DNA of 30,007 nt from the NCBI GenBank assembly GCA_900542315.1, contig UQMV01000026.1, forward strand, positions 1-30,007. Direction: 5' to 3'. Below, piece after piece: positions 22,750-30,007 of the stretch (positions are counted from its first letter, which is position 1; every line of letters starts with the position of its first letter). The position numbers and the translations under genes were made by a program. The notes beneath the pieces are model-generated. The model was not told where the DNA came from. It ran no database searches and saw only the letters and a list, made by a program, of their open reading frames with translations. The DNA comes from an uncultured Collinsella sp. GTDB lineage: Bacteria; Actinomycetota; Coriobacteriia; Coriobacteriales; Coriobacteriaceae.

Positions 22750-24912
22750 CTACGCACGGGCCCCGGCAGCACGCTCATCAAGCCACTCGATATCCTCGGC
22801 AAGGTGTGCAACGCCCAGATGGTGCCCGCCTGGGCAGACCTCGTGTGACAAGTCGCCGGCATGCCCCACAAGCTCATAGGCGCCGCGAACGATATCGAGC
22901 TGCTCGTCCACGTTCGCAAGCCCACGGGCACCGTTAAGATGATCGCCCTCGCAGCTCTGCACCAACAGCGGGCGCGGAGCGATAAGCGAGGCGATGTCAC
23001 CCATATCGAGCAGGCGCCACAGCCCCGGCACATAGTTGCAGCTGCAGTTGCCGTTGAGGTGCAGCAGCGAATCGTCGACACCGTACAGATAGCCCGAGAC
23101 AAACGCCTTGCGCACGCGCGGGTCGAGCGCCGCCAGGTACAACGTCATGTATCCGCCGCCCGAAAAGCCAAAGCAGCCCAGGTCGTCCATGGCAATGTCG
23201 CCGCGTGACTCCAGGTAATCGATCAGACGCATGTTGTCCCAGGCGTTGAGGCCCGCAACGGTAAGGCCCAGCGGCTCGGCCATGCGTGCCTGGTTCAGGC
23301 ACGTGCCGCGCAGGAAGCTATTCTCGTCATCGCCCTGGCCCTTCCAGTCGCGACGGTATCCCCAGCCGCGTGCGTCGGGGCAGACGGTCACATAGCCCAT
23401 GCGTGCCAGGCGCAAACCGTAGTCGTAGTTGAACTTACGCACGGCATCGTCGACCGCCGGCACGCCCGTCACGCCCGCAACACTTGCGGCGCCGGCACCC
23501 TGGTGGCCATGCGGGCAGATATAGCAGCGCTTGCAGCCGTGCGCATCGAGCTTAGGGGTCTGCGGCTCGAGCAAATAGAACGGCATCCAAACGTTGTGCT
23601 CCACCTGCAGCATCGCATGGGTACGCACGATACCGCCGGCAATCTGTGCCCGATCGAGCTCGCGTACCTCAATCGGCATGCGATCCATAAGCGTTAAGCC
23701 CATCAGGTCAAACAGCCGAGCCCTCGTCGCAATCTGCCATGCCTCAAAGTCACCAGGCGTCGTGCCCTTAAATGCGGCAGAGCGACCCTCACGCTTCAGG
23801 CGCTCGCGAAACGCCGGTTCGTCTTCGTAATAGGTATCGATGTGCACTGTGCGACCGTTATCGGAAAGACTAGCAGTCTCCACGGTGTTGTCCGAGCCAC
23901 CCTCGGGATCCCAGCCGTCTGCACCGGCAAGCACCTGTTCACGAGAGTACCGGGCAGCGACCGTCGCATCGAGCTCGTGCGCCCATGGTACCCAGCCGGC
24001 AGCATCGCCCACCGGCCCATGCAAGATTGCACCAGCGTAGCGTGCCCTCTCGTGCGCCGCCGGCTTATTCCAATCCCACCAGCCTTCGCGCTTGATGTGC
24101 TGGCCAAGCCAGCAATCGATCAGCACGGTCTGCGCCCACTCGCGCCAAGGACGACCCAGGTAGACCGAATCCGGTGCCACGTCCTGCGAAGCCGTAAACG
24201 AGCAGCCGTGGAACACAAAGCCGTACGGCTCTCCCTCGGGCGTCGAAGCCGCCGTCACGTAACCGTTCACGTCCATATTTCGGTTGAGCGAGCGGATCTC
24301 GCACCCCTCAAAATAGGCACGCGCGCCGCCAAAGATAAAGTCGACATCACCCTCGATTCGGCAACGTCGGAAATACTGACGGCCCACCCGGCGCGGCGCA
24401 AACTGCTTGGGTCCAATGAACCCGCCCGGTTTGACTTCGCGCGGCGGAAGCGGGCCCAAAAACAGCGTGTCCTGGCGGCCCGTAATGCAGCAGGCGTCGA
24501 CCACCAGACGATCGCCGTCGGCGTACAGGGCAATCGCCTGCCCCACCTCGCGACCGTCGCCGGCGTCGTTTTCAATCGTGAGGTTCTCGAGCCGCACGTC
24601 ATCGGCATCGACCAAAACGGTATAGGTCCTAAACGTGCCGAGCGTGCCGTCGACACCCGAGCCATCACTCGAGGGCATCTTGGCCCCCAGGCCTCCCACG
24701 ATGCGCACGCTGTCAGCCGTCTCACCCACCAGCGTCACATGCGGTCGATGAATTTCGACCCGCTCGCGATACTCACCCGGATCGACGTGAATCACCACCG
24801 GTCGCTCAGCATCCGGATAGAGCTGATCGGCTGCCGCCAAGGCATCGGAAATGCTGCGATATGCCCCCGCACGCTCGGTCGATACTTTAAAAACTTGTTC
24901 TTCAATCATCAT
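22750..24912 (-). CDS. Fusion of CE8 pectin methylesterase and alpha/beta-hydrolase (acetyl-esterase-like)
   Basis: A 720-aa two-domain protein. Residues 1-320 are a right-handed beta-helix pectinesterase with every catalytic landmark: Gln125 (GQAIAL), Gln147-Asp148 (GRQDTLF), Asp191 (GDVDFIFG), and Arg254 with Trp256 (LGRPWR). A linker of about 60 residues follows. Residues about 395-720 are an alpha/beta hydrolase of the acetylxylan-esterase-like Abhydrolase_7 type, with nucleophile Ser584 (GFSGGG), probable Asp657 (CEGDH) and His697 or 698 (PGGHH). No signal peptide precedes the methylesterase, unlike most CE8 enzymes. It should strip methyl and probably acetyl groups from imported oligogalacturonides. 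The start at 24912 has AAAGGGCG at 11 nt. The partner activity of the C-terminal half is inferred. Confidence 0.85.
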   Translation of the reverse strand: MMIEEQVFKVSTERAGAYRSISDALAAADQLYPDAERPVVIHVDPGEYRERVEIHRPHVTLVGETADSVRIVGGLGAKMPSSDGSGVDGTLGTFRTYTVLVDADDVRLENLTIENDAGDGREVGQAIALYADGDRLVVDACCITGRQDTLFLGPLPPREVKPGGFIGPKQFAPRRVGRQYFRRCRIEGDVDFIFGGARAYFEGCEIRSLNRNMDVNGYVTAASTPEGEPYGFVFHGCSFTASQDVAPDSVYLGRPWREWAQTVLIDCWLGQHIKREGWWDWNKPAAHERARYAGAILHGPVGDAAGWVPWAHELDATVAARYSREQVLAGADGWDPEGGSDNTVETASLSDNGRTVHIDTYYEDEPAFRERLKREGRSAAFKGTTPGDFEAWQIATRARLFDLMGLTLMDRMPIEVRELDRAQIAGGIVRTHAMLQVEHNVWMPFYLLEPQTPKLDAHGCKRCYICPHGHQGAGAASVAGVTGVPAVDDAVRKFNYDYGLRLARMGYVTVCPDARGWGYRRDWKGQGDDENSFLRGTCLNQARMAEPLGLTVAGLNAWDNMRLIDYLESRGDIAMDDLGCFGFSGGGYMTLYLAALDPRVRKAFVSGYLYGVDDSLLHLNGNCSCNYVPGLWRLLDMGDIASLIAPRPLLVQSCEGDHLNGARGLANVDEQLDIVRGAYELVGHAGDLSHEVCPGGHHLGVAHLAEDIEWLDERAAGARA

Positions 24913-24970
24913 CAGTTGCCACGCCCTTTCGTCGCGGACCGTCTACACTGCAGCTCCGGCATATAAAGAG

Positions 24971-25009
24971 CACGTGCGATGGGTCGGGAAGGCCCCGTCC
25001 ATCGCACGT
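24971..25009 (-). terminator. Hairpin after GH28, possible terminator or attenuator
   Basis: CGTGCGATGG (24973-24982) and CCATCGCACG (24999-25008) form a perfect 10-bp stem. On the minus strand it is followed by CTCTTTAT, a weak U-tract. It lies between GH28 and the CE8 fusion, so it may partly reduce read-through. Confidence 0.55.
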
Positions 25010-25046
25010 CACAACATGCCGGATTCGATTGTTTAAGAGCAAACGC

Positions 25047-26642
25047 TTACGCGCGCACAACCTTGTCAACGTTTTGGAGTTGCAGCTCCTCGCCGTCCTG
25101 GCCCTCAACAACCACGTTTTGCAGGTCGAGCACCTTGACGTTTTGAGCGATGATGCCCTGGCGCACCATGGGCTCAACACCGCAGGCCATGGCCGGGACA
25201 AAGGGCTCGGCATCCTCCGCGAAGGTCACGTGGACATCCTGGAACGTCAGGCGCGTCACCTTGCTCTCGGGCAGGCCCGTGATGTAGGCCGCGGCGGCAT
25301 GGCAGTTGGTGGCCTCGATATCGCGGAACGTCGTGGCACCAAAGCCGGGCGTGCGGTCGTCGACGGGCAGCGCCTCGCGGTTCTGGACGTAGTCGGTCTT
25401 ACCGTCCTTATCGCAGAAGTAGAACGAGTTGACCACAAAGGGCGTGAGCACCTTGTCCATGCGAATGTGCTCGAAGGTGATGCCCTCGTTGACGGCGTCC
25501 TTGCCGCGGCCGCGACGGGTCTTGACGCGCAGGCCGCGGTCGGTGCGCTCGAACAGGCACTTGCTCACGGTGAGGTCCTTGATGCCACCGGCGGCCTCGG
25601 AACCCAGGACCACGGCGCCGTGGCCATCGTGCATGTAGCAGTGCGAGATCAGCACGTCGTGCGTTGCGGGGCGAAGCTCGGGCTCAATGCCCAGCTTGCC
25701 GCTCTTGATGGCGATGCAGTCGTCGCCCACCGAGAACTGGCAGCCCAGGATGCGGACAAAGCCGCAGCTCTCGGGATCGAAGCCGTCGGTGTTATGGGAG
25801 TTCTTGGGGCCCTCGATGGACAGGCAGAGCGCATCGACGTGCTCGCACAGGATGGGGTGGATGTTCCACGCCGGGCTGTTGCGGACGGTGAAGCCGGCCA
25901 GGCTCACGTTCTCGCACTCGGACAAGAAGATCATGCGCGGACGGGCGACCTCGCGGCCCTCCTCGGGGCGAAAGATGTTCTTAAAGTCCTTGTTCCACCA
26001 GTTGTCCTCGGCAAAATCGGTCTGACCGTCGATGGCACCGCGGCCATAGATGCACACGTCGTGCACGCCCAGACCCGTAAAGGTAGAACAGTAGGTCGAG
26101 AAACTCTCGCCCTCCCAGCGGCCCAGGGGCAGCATATCGGTGCCGGCATACCCAGCGCCCTCGTCGCCTGTGACCGTGCCCGGAATGTAGGCAAGCGCCG
26201 CGCGGTCGTGACGGGCCAACAGCACCGCTCCCTCGGCGAGCTCGATGTTGATATTGCTCTTAAGGAAGAGAGACTTGATGCGATAACTACCGGCGGGGAT
26301 CAGCACGCGCCCGCCCTTGGGGCAGGCCATGATGGCAGCCTGGATGTTGGTGGTGTCGTCGTGCTCGGCATCGCCCTTGGCGCCACAGTCGCGAACGTTG
26401 ATAGTAAAGGGCTCAGCCGGCGTGGTGACGCCCACGCTCAGCTCGCGCTCGCCGCAGACAAAGCGGATCAGGTTACGCTTGCCGGGGGTCAGGCCGTCGA
26501 CATAGGTCTCGACCGTATTCGTGGTACCAGCGGGCTCGTCGTTGACAAAGATCTCCCACGTATCGGCGCAGGTAAAGTAACCGCCGTCGTCAAGCTCGAT
26601 AACCGCCGCGCGCGCGTTGCGCCAGATAACGTTCGTCTCCAT
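25047..26642 (-). CDS. GH28 polygalacturonase (probable intracellular exo-type)
   Basis: A 531-aa pectin hydrolase. Residues about 5-80 form an N-terminal FN3-like beta domain. The GH28 beta-helix starts with FTINVRDCGAKGD. Catalytic landmarks are N284-T285-D286 (HNTDGFDPES), D307-D308 (GDDCIAIKSG), H341 (DGHGAVVLGSE) and R372-x-K374 (RGLRVKT). An N-terminal extra domain without a signal peptide resembles intracellular exo-polygalacturonases that cut galacturonic acid from oligomers. The ATG at 26642 follows GGGAG at 6 nt. It lies between the symporter terminator and the CE8 fusion. Endo versus exo action cannot be fixed from sequence alone. Confidence 0.9.
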   Translation of the reverse strand: METNVIWRNARAAVIELDDGGYFTCADTWEIFVNDEPAGTTNTVETYVDGLTPGKRNLIRFVCGERELSVGVTTPAEPFTINVRDCGAKGDAEHDDTTNIQAAIMACPKGGRVLIPAGSYRIKSLFLKSNINIELAEGAVLLARHDRAALAYIPGTVTGDEGAGYAGTDMLPLGRWEGESFSTYCSTFTGLGVHDVCIYGRGAIDGQTDFAEDNWWNKDFKNIFRPEEGREVARPRMIFLSECENVSLAGFTVRNSPAWNIHPILCEHVDALCLSIEGPKNSHNTDGFDPESCGFVRILGCQFSVGDDCIAIKSGKLGIEPELRPATHDVLISHCYMHDGHGAVVLGSEAAGGIKDLTVSKCLFERTDRGLRVKTRRGRGKDAVNEGITFEHIRMDKVLTPFVVNSFYFCDKDGKTDYVQNREALPVDDRTPGFGATTFRDIEATNCHAAAAYITGLPESKVTRLTFQDVHVTFAEDAEPFVPAMACGVEPMVRQGIIAQNVKVLDLQNVVVEGQDGEELQLQNVDKVVRA

Positions 26643-26690
26643 GGGTTTCTCCCTCAAAAAGATGCTCTAAAGGCAAATTGTACGCTGTTG

Positions 26691-26735
26691 AAAAAGGGCC
26701 GTGCCTGCCGGCGGAGTTCCGGTGGCACGGCCCTG
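26691..26735 (-). terminator. Rho-independent terminator after the symporter gene
   Basis: GGGCCGTGCC (26696-26705) pairs with GGCACGGCCC (26724-26733). AAAAA at 26691-26695 is the U-tract on the minus strand. An inner CCGGCGG / CCGG adds stability. It lies 22 bp beyond the symporter stop and ahead of GH28, so GH28 needs read-through or its own promoter. Confidence 0.9.
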
Positions 26736-26757
26736 TGATTTGGACGATATGTCGGCC

Positions 26758-28317
26758 TTACTCGGCGGGAGTTACGCTACCGTCCTGGAAGCCAACGTTG
26801 TTGTGGGCAAAGCAGTCCTCGTACTTGAAGCCGGAGAGCTCCTCGCAAAGCGCCTTGACTTCGGGCTTGACGTCGGCCATCTTGCCACCCTCCTTGACGC
26901 GGTGAATCTCGTCGCAAAGGATGTCGCACTGTTCCTTATCGATCTTGATGCCGCGGGCAAGGACGGCCGCAAGCAGGAAGAAGCCGGCGCAGCCAATGAG
27001 CATGTAGCCGCAGATGTACAGAGGCACGGTGGCGGGCTGGGTCACGGCGTCGCTGTTACCGGCGGTCTGAATGAAGCCGGAGGCAGCGAGGACGATAGCC
27101 CAGGCGTTTACAGCGATAGCCTGAGCAATCTGCTGGCAGAGCTGCTGAGCGGAGCTGTAGATGCCCTCGCGACGACGCAGGGTGATGAGCTCATCGACAT
27201 CGGGGATGTAGTTGAGCAGAACATCGGGCAGGTACTGGAAACCAACGTAGAAGAACTTCCAGATGGCGAAGATGATGGGGTAGGCAATCATGGCGATGGC
27301 GACCGTGGAGGTGCCGTTAATCTGACCAAAGGCGAAGTAGTTGTAGGCGATGATGCACGCAGCGCAACCGACGTTGGCCAGGTACCAAGACTTGTGGAAG
27401 CCCTTCTTGGCCATGAGGGCAACCCAGATGGCGGTGCAGACGATAGCGACGACCTTGCCGGGCATCTCCATCACGGACTCATAGGACTTAGGAATCTGCA
27501 GGCAGTAGACGATGAAGAAGGACAGGCAGGCAGACCAGCAGGCAGCGGCGAGCTTCGTGGAGACCTGTGCATACAGGACCTTGCGGAAGGACTTGTTGCG
27601 GAAGGTAGAGACAACGTCGATGAAGAACTTCTTGATACCCTCGCCGACGCTCTCGATCTTCTCCTGAGCCACTTCCTCGGGGGTGTGCTCCCACGTGGAC
27701 AGGTACACGCACAGCAGCGAGATTGCCATGACCGAAGCGTTGACCGTAGCGATGATGAAGTAGCTGAACGGGTTGGTCTCGCCGAAGGTGCCAAAGCCAA
27801 AGCCGACGAGTGCTGCCATCAGGAAGCCGGCGGCGTTACCAAAGAGGTGCTTGTAGCCGGTGAGGTACGTACGCTCCTTGAAGTCGTCGGTCATCTCGAT
27901 GGTAAGCGGCGACAGGTTGGCGGTGCAGAACGTATACGCGACGTTGTAGATCAGGTACAGCACAAAGTAGTACGGGAAACCAAACGGCGTAGCCACAAAG
28001 ATGAGCGGCTCGGCGACCATCATCGGGATTGCCAGCAAGATCCAGAAACGGCGGCGGCCAAAGATACGGCCAATCTTGGTAGCGTAAAAGTTATCGGCCA
28101 CAAAGCCCATGAGCGGGCACAGAATGGCGTTGAGATAGATGGCGAACGAGCTGATCAGCGCAGCCTCGCCTGCGGACAGGCCGCACTCCGTGGACAGGAA
28201 CAGCACCATGTAGCTGTGCGTAAAGGTCAGGGCACCGGAGTTGAGCATGCCGCCCATACCAAAGCCCAAGCGCGTCCAGAATGTGATCTTGCGCTTTTTA
28301 CCGATCTTGTTAGTCAT
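26758..28317 (-). CDS. GPH-family sugar/oligogalacturonide:cation symporter (MFS)
   Basis: A 519-aa membrane protein with about 12 transmembrane helices and a hydrophilic C-terminal tail. GFVADNFYATKIGRIFGRRR matches the loop 2-3 signature of glycoside-pentoside-hexuronide symporters (G-x-x-x-D-x-T-x-x-x-x-G-R-x-R). FTHSYMVLFLSTECGLSAG and the EMTDDFKERTYLTG region also fit. It should import short uronides with a cation. The ATG at 28317 follows AGAGGGAG; an ATG at 28386 lies in leader DNA without a binding site. It is the first gene after the operator-rich promoter and precedes the pectin enzymes, so oligogalacturonides are the likely cargo (inference). Confidence 0.85.
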   Translation of the reverse strand: MTNKIGKKRKITFWTRLGFGMGGMLNSGALTFTHSYMVLFLSTECGLSAGEAALISSFAIYLNAILCPLMGFVADNFYATKIGRIFGRRRFWILLAIPMMVAEPLIFVATPFGFPYYFVLYLIYNVAYTFCTANLSPLTIEMTDDFKERTYLTGYKHLFGNAAGFLMAALVGFGFGTFGETNPFSYFIIATVNASVMAISLLCVYLSTWEHTPEEVAQEKIESVGEGIKKFFIDVVSTFRNKSFRKVLYAQVSTKLAAACWSACLSFFIVYCLQIPKSYESVMEMPGKVVAIVCTAIWVALMAKKGFHKSWYLANVGCAACIIAYNYFAFGQINGTSTVAIAMIAYPIIFAIWKFFYVGFQYLPDVLLNYIPDVDELITLRRREGIYSSAQQLCQQIAQAIAVNAWAIVLAASGFIQTAGNSDAVTQPATVPLYICGYMLIGCAGFFLLAAVLARGIKIDKEQCDILCDEIHRVKEGGKMADVKPEVKALCEELSGFKYEDCFAHNNVGFQDGSVTPAE

Positions 28318-28394
28318 CGAGCTCCCTCTCTTTTCTCGATTGTCTTGGAACAAGACATTGGAGTCCATACCGACGTCTGTCTGCATGCCGTTCA

Positions 28395-28448
28395 GGGTGA
28401 ACGTTTAGCTAGATTATGCGCGATTCCTTACAAGAGGTGAACGTTCAC
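28395..28448 (-). promoter_or_regulatory. Symporter promoter with two GTGAACGTT operators
   Basis: On the minus strand TTCACC (complement of 28436-28441) and CATAAT (complement of 28413-28418) are 17 bp apart and look like -35 and -10. The -35 lies inside the perfect palindrome GTGAACGTTCAC (28437-28448). A second operator, GGGTGAACGTTT (28395-28406), covers the probable start of transcription. This is a classic repression layout. Confidence 0.6.
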
Positions 28449-28461
28449 TTGCATATTATCC

Positions 28462-28490
28462 CCGAACGGTCGATTTTTACCGCCGAACGG
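28462..28490. promoter_or_regulatory. 29-bp AACGG doublet element (copy 3)
   Basis: CCGAACGG at 28462-28469 and 28483-28490 are 21 bp apart, with centre TCGATTTTTACCG. Order, spacing and orientation relative to the downstream minus-strand gene are as in copies 1 and 2. It lies just upstream of the inferred -35, a position suited to an activator. Confidence 0.6.
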
Positions 28491-28556
28491 ACACAATTGA
28501 GGCTCTAAGACCTATTGTCTGCTGGTAAAGGTGCCATGCTGGACACCCATGAGATA

Positions 28557-28567
28557 GGTGAACGTTT
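28557..28567. promoter_or_regulatory. Distal GGTGAACGTT operator
   Basis: GGTGAACGTTT lies 109 bp upstream of the palindromic operator at 28437-28448. It could act as an auxiliary site for looping. Confidence 0.5.
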
Positions 28568-28596
28568 ATTGTATTTTCCAATTTTTTCACTTAACC

Positions 28597-28633
28597 ACAA
28601 AACGAAACCCCGCCGGGAACACTCCCGACGGGG
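28597..28633 (-). terminator. Rho-independent terminator after altronate dehydratase
   Basis: CCCCGCCGGGA (28608-28618) pairs with TCCCGACGGGG (28623-28633), with one mismatch. On the minus strand TTTCGTTTTG follows. It lies about 36 bp beyond the uxaA stop, so the downstream symporter has an independent promoter. Confidence 0.85.
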
Positions 28634-28669
28634 CCGACGATATAGCGCTACGCTTGGGTGCATTTGCCA

Positions 28670-30007
28670 CTACAGGCAGACGCCGTCCTTCCAGATGCTG
28701 ATCTCGTGACAACCGCGACGCTCGGCACTCGTAAGCTTGCCGCTCGCCGTCTCCAGCACCAGCTGGTACAGGTCGCGGGCAGCCTCGTCGAGTGTGCACT
28801 CACCCGTAGCAATCACGCCGGCATTAAAGTCCATCCAGTTGGCCTTGTGGTCGCACAGACGCTGATTGGTGAACACCTTGAGCGTAGGCGCCGGCGCGCC
28901 AAACGGCGTACCACGGCCGGTCGAGAACAGAATCACGTGGCAGCCGGCAGCCGTCAGTGCCGTGGTGGATACCATGTCGTTGCCTGGGCCGCACAGCATG
29001 TTCAGGCCGTGTTTAGTTGCCTGGCCGGCATACGGCAGCACGTCGACGATGGGGGCAGATCCGCCCTTTTGCACACAGCCGCAGCTCTTGTCCTCGAGCG
29101 TGGTAATACCGCCGTCCTTGTTGCCGGGACTCGGGTTTTCATAAACGACCTCGCCGTGGCTGATAAAGTAGTCCTTAAAGCCATTGAGCATGTCGGATGC
29201 AGCGCTAAAGACCTGCTCGCTCTCACAACGATCGAGCAGGATGCTCTCCGCGCCAAACATCTCGGGCACCTCGGTAAGCACCGACGTGCCGCCACGGGCG
29301 ACGACCATATCGCTCACGCGGCCGATCGTGGGGTTGGCGGTAATGCCCGAAAGACCGTCAGAGCCGCCACACTTAAGGCCAATAACCAGCTCGGAGGCCG
29401 AAATGGGCTCACGCTTGGCCTGCTTGGCCAAGTCAGCCAGCTCGGACAGAATCTTGTGGCCCTCGATCTGCTCGTCGGCTACATCCTGGCAGGTGAGAAA
29501 GCGAACGCGCTCGTGATCAAAGTCACCGAGCTCATCGAGTACCTGCCGGTGCGTGCAGTTCTCGCAACCAAGCGAAAGGAACAGTACGCCCGCAGCGTTT
29601 GCGTGACGCGAGAGCGCCACCAGCAGACGACGCGTCTGGGCATGGTCGGCGCCGGTCTGCGAGCAGCCAAAGGGATGCGGGAAGTAGTAGACGCCCTCCA
29701 ACGAGCCCTCGACCAGATCCTGGGCCTGCTCGCACATGGCACGCGCAACTTCGTTGACGCAACCGACCGTGGGGATGATCCACAGCTCGTTGCGCGTCGC
29801 GGCACGACCGTCGGCGCGGCGGAACCCCATAAAGGTCTCGGGCTCAACCGACTCAACGACCGGATGCGTGGGGTTGTAAGTGTACTCAACCTCACCCGAA
29901 AGGTTGGTCTTAACGTTATGCGTATGAAGCCACTGGCCAGGTTGGATATCGCCCGTCACATGGCCGATAGGAAGACCGTACTTGATAACGTCCTCCCCCG
30001 CGGCAAT
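28670..30007 (-). CDS. uxaA: Altronate dehydratase UxaA, N-terminus beyond the window
   Basis: 445 codons plus stop; the frame runs off the right end. It dehydrates D-altronate to KDG in the galacturonate pathway. The visible N-terminal part (VIKYGLPIGHVTGDIQPGQW, then LHTHNVKTNL) is the end of the SAF domain. The large domain follows, with GFRRADGRAATRNELWIIPT, GCSQTGADH, LGCENC, GLKCGGSDGLSGITANP and SCGCVQKGG. Full proteins are about 495 aa, so roughly 50 residues are missing. An internal GTG (29959) is not the true start because homologous sequence continues upstream. A related hexuronate or galactarate dehydratase of the same family is possible. UxaB and UxaC are not in the window. Confidence 0.88.
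   Translation of the reverse strand: MAAGEDVIKYGLPIGHVTGDIQPGQWLHTHNVKTNLSGEVEYTYNPTHPVVESVEPETFMGFRRADGRAATRNELWIIPTVGCVNEVARAMCEQAQDLVEGSLEGVYYFPHPFGCSQTGADHAQTRRLLVALSRHANAAGVLFLSLGCENCTHRQVLDELGDFDHERVRFLTCQDVADEQIEGHKILSELADLAKQAKREPISASELVIGLKCGGSDGLSGITANPTIGRVSDMVVARGGTSVLTEVPEMFGAESILLDRCESEQVFSAASDMLNGFKDYFISHGEVVYENPSPGNKDGGITTLEDKSCGCVQKGGSAPIVDVLPYAGQATKHGLNMLCGPGNDMVSTTALTAAGCHVILFSTGRGTPFGAPAPTLKVFTNQRLCDHKANWMDFNAGVIATGECTLDEAARDLYQLVLETASGKLTSAERRGCHEISIWKDGVCL

Noticed and set aside
23842..24966. Plus-strand open frame (374 codons) opposite the CE8 domain
   Set aside because: Shadow of the pectinesterase reading frame.
25067..25075. GTCAACGTT resembling the GTGAACGTT operator
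   Set aside because: Lies inside the 3' end of the GH28 coding sequence, differs at a conserved position and has no promoter nearby.
25029..26738. Long plus-strand open frame (569 codons) opposite GH28
   Set aside because: Antisense to a gene with all GH28 catalytic motifs; no family features of its own.
26701..28440. Long plus-strand open frame (579 codons) opposite the symporter gene
   Set aside because: Antisense shadow of a clear GPH symporter; low-complexity D/G/L/V composition typical of GC-rich mirror frames.
1..30007. CRISPR array, tRNA, rRNA, riboswitch or prophage genes
   Set aside because: No regularly spaced repeat-spacer pattern, cloverleaf or rRNA-like segment was recognised, and no phage structural, integrase or Cas protein appears.

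Overview
The window is about 60% GC and reads like a gut Coriobacteriia (Actinomycetota) chromosome, most like Collinsella. This is inferred from the style of the proteins, the coding bias and the dispersed intergenic repeats; no rRNA or marker gene is present to prove it. Most of the window is a pectin / hexuronate catabolism region interrupted by a complete potassium-uptake (kdp) locus.

Left part (1-7813): an orphan ORC/Cdc6-like AAA ATPase sits behind an iteron-like array of 10-bp repeats. A sugar-acid module follows: an IlvD/Edd-family dehydratase and a GntP permease on the minus strand, divergent from a GntR/FadR regulator. Next comes a KduD/DhuD dehydrogenase plus a DhuI-type (RpiB fold) isomerase. 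That pair converts the unsaturated-uronate product 4-deoxy-5-hexosulose-uronate to 2-keto-3-deoxygluconate (KDG).

Middle (7868-19643): an old-yellow-enzyme / FAD / 4Fe-4S reductase of unknown substrate; kdpFABC (with a 28-aa kdpF) divergent from kdpDE; and a GltD-like flavoprotein.

Right part (19747-30007), all on the minus strand: altronate dehydratase (cut by the window end), a GPH-type oligosaccharide symporter, GH28 polygalacturonase, a fused CE8 pectin methylesterase plus alpha/beta-hydrolase esterase, an SGNH esterase, a GH105 unsaturated galacturonyl hydrolase and a TIM-barrel isomerase. None of the enzymes has a signal peptide. The simplest model is that esterified oligogalacturonides are imported intact, de-esterified and depolymerised in the cytoplasm, and passed through DhuI/KduD and UxaA to KDG.

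Three cis-regulatory codes can be read. A 19-bp perfect palindrome (half-site AAATACATC) lies between the permease and the FadR-type regulator. A GGTGAACGTT operator recurs at kduD, GH105 and the symporter. A 29-bp direct doublet of (G/C)C(G/A)AACGG, with copies exactly 21 bp apart, recurs at the permease/regulator, GH105 and symporter promoters. The regulator(s) for the last two are not in the window. The window also holds three copies of a 65-bp inverted-repeat element and two other intergenic repeat arrays.
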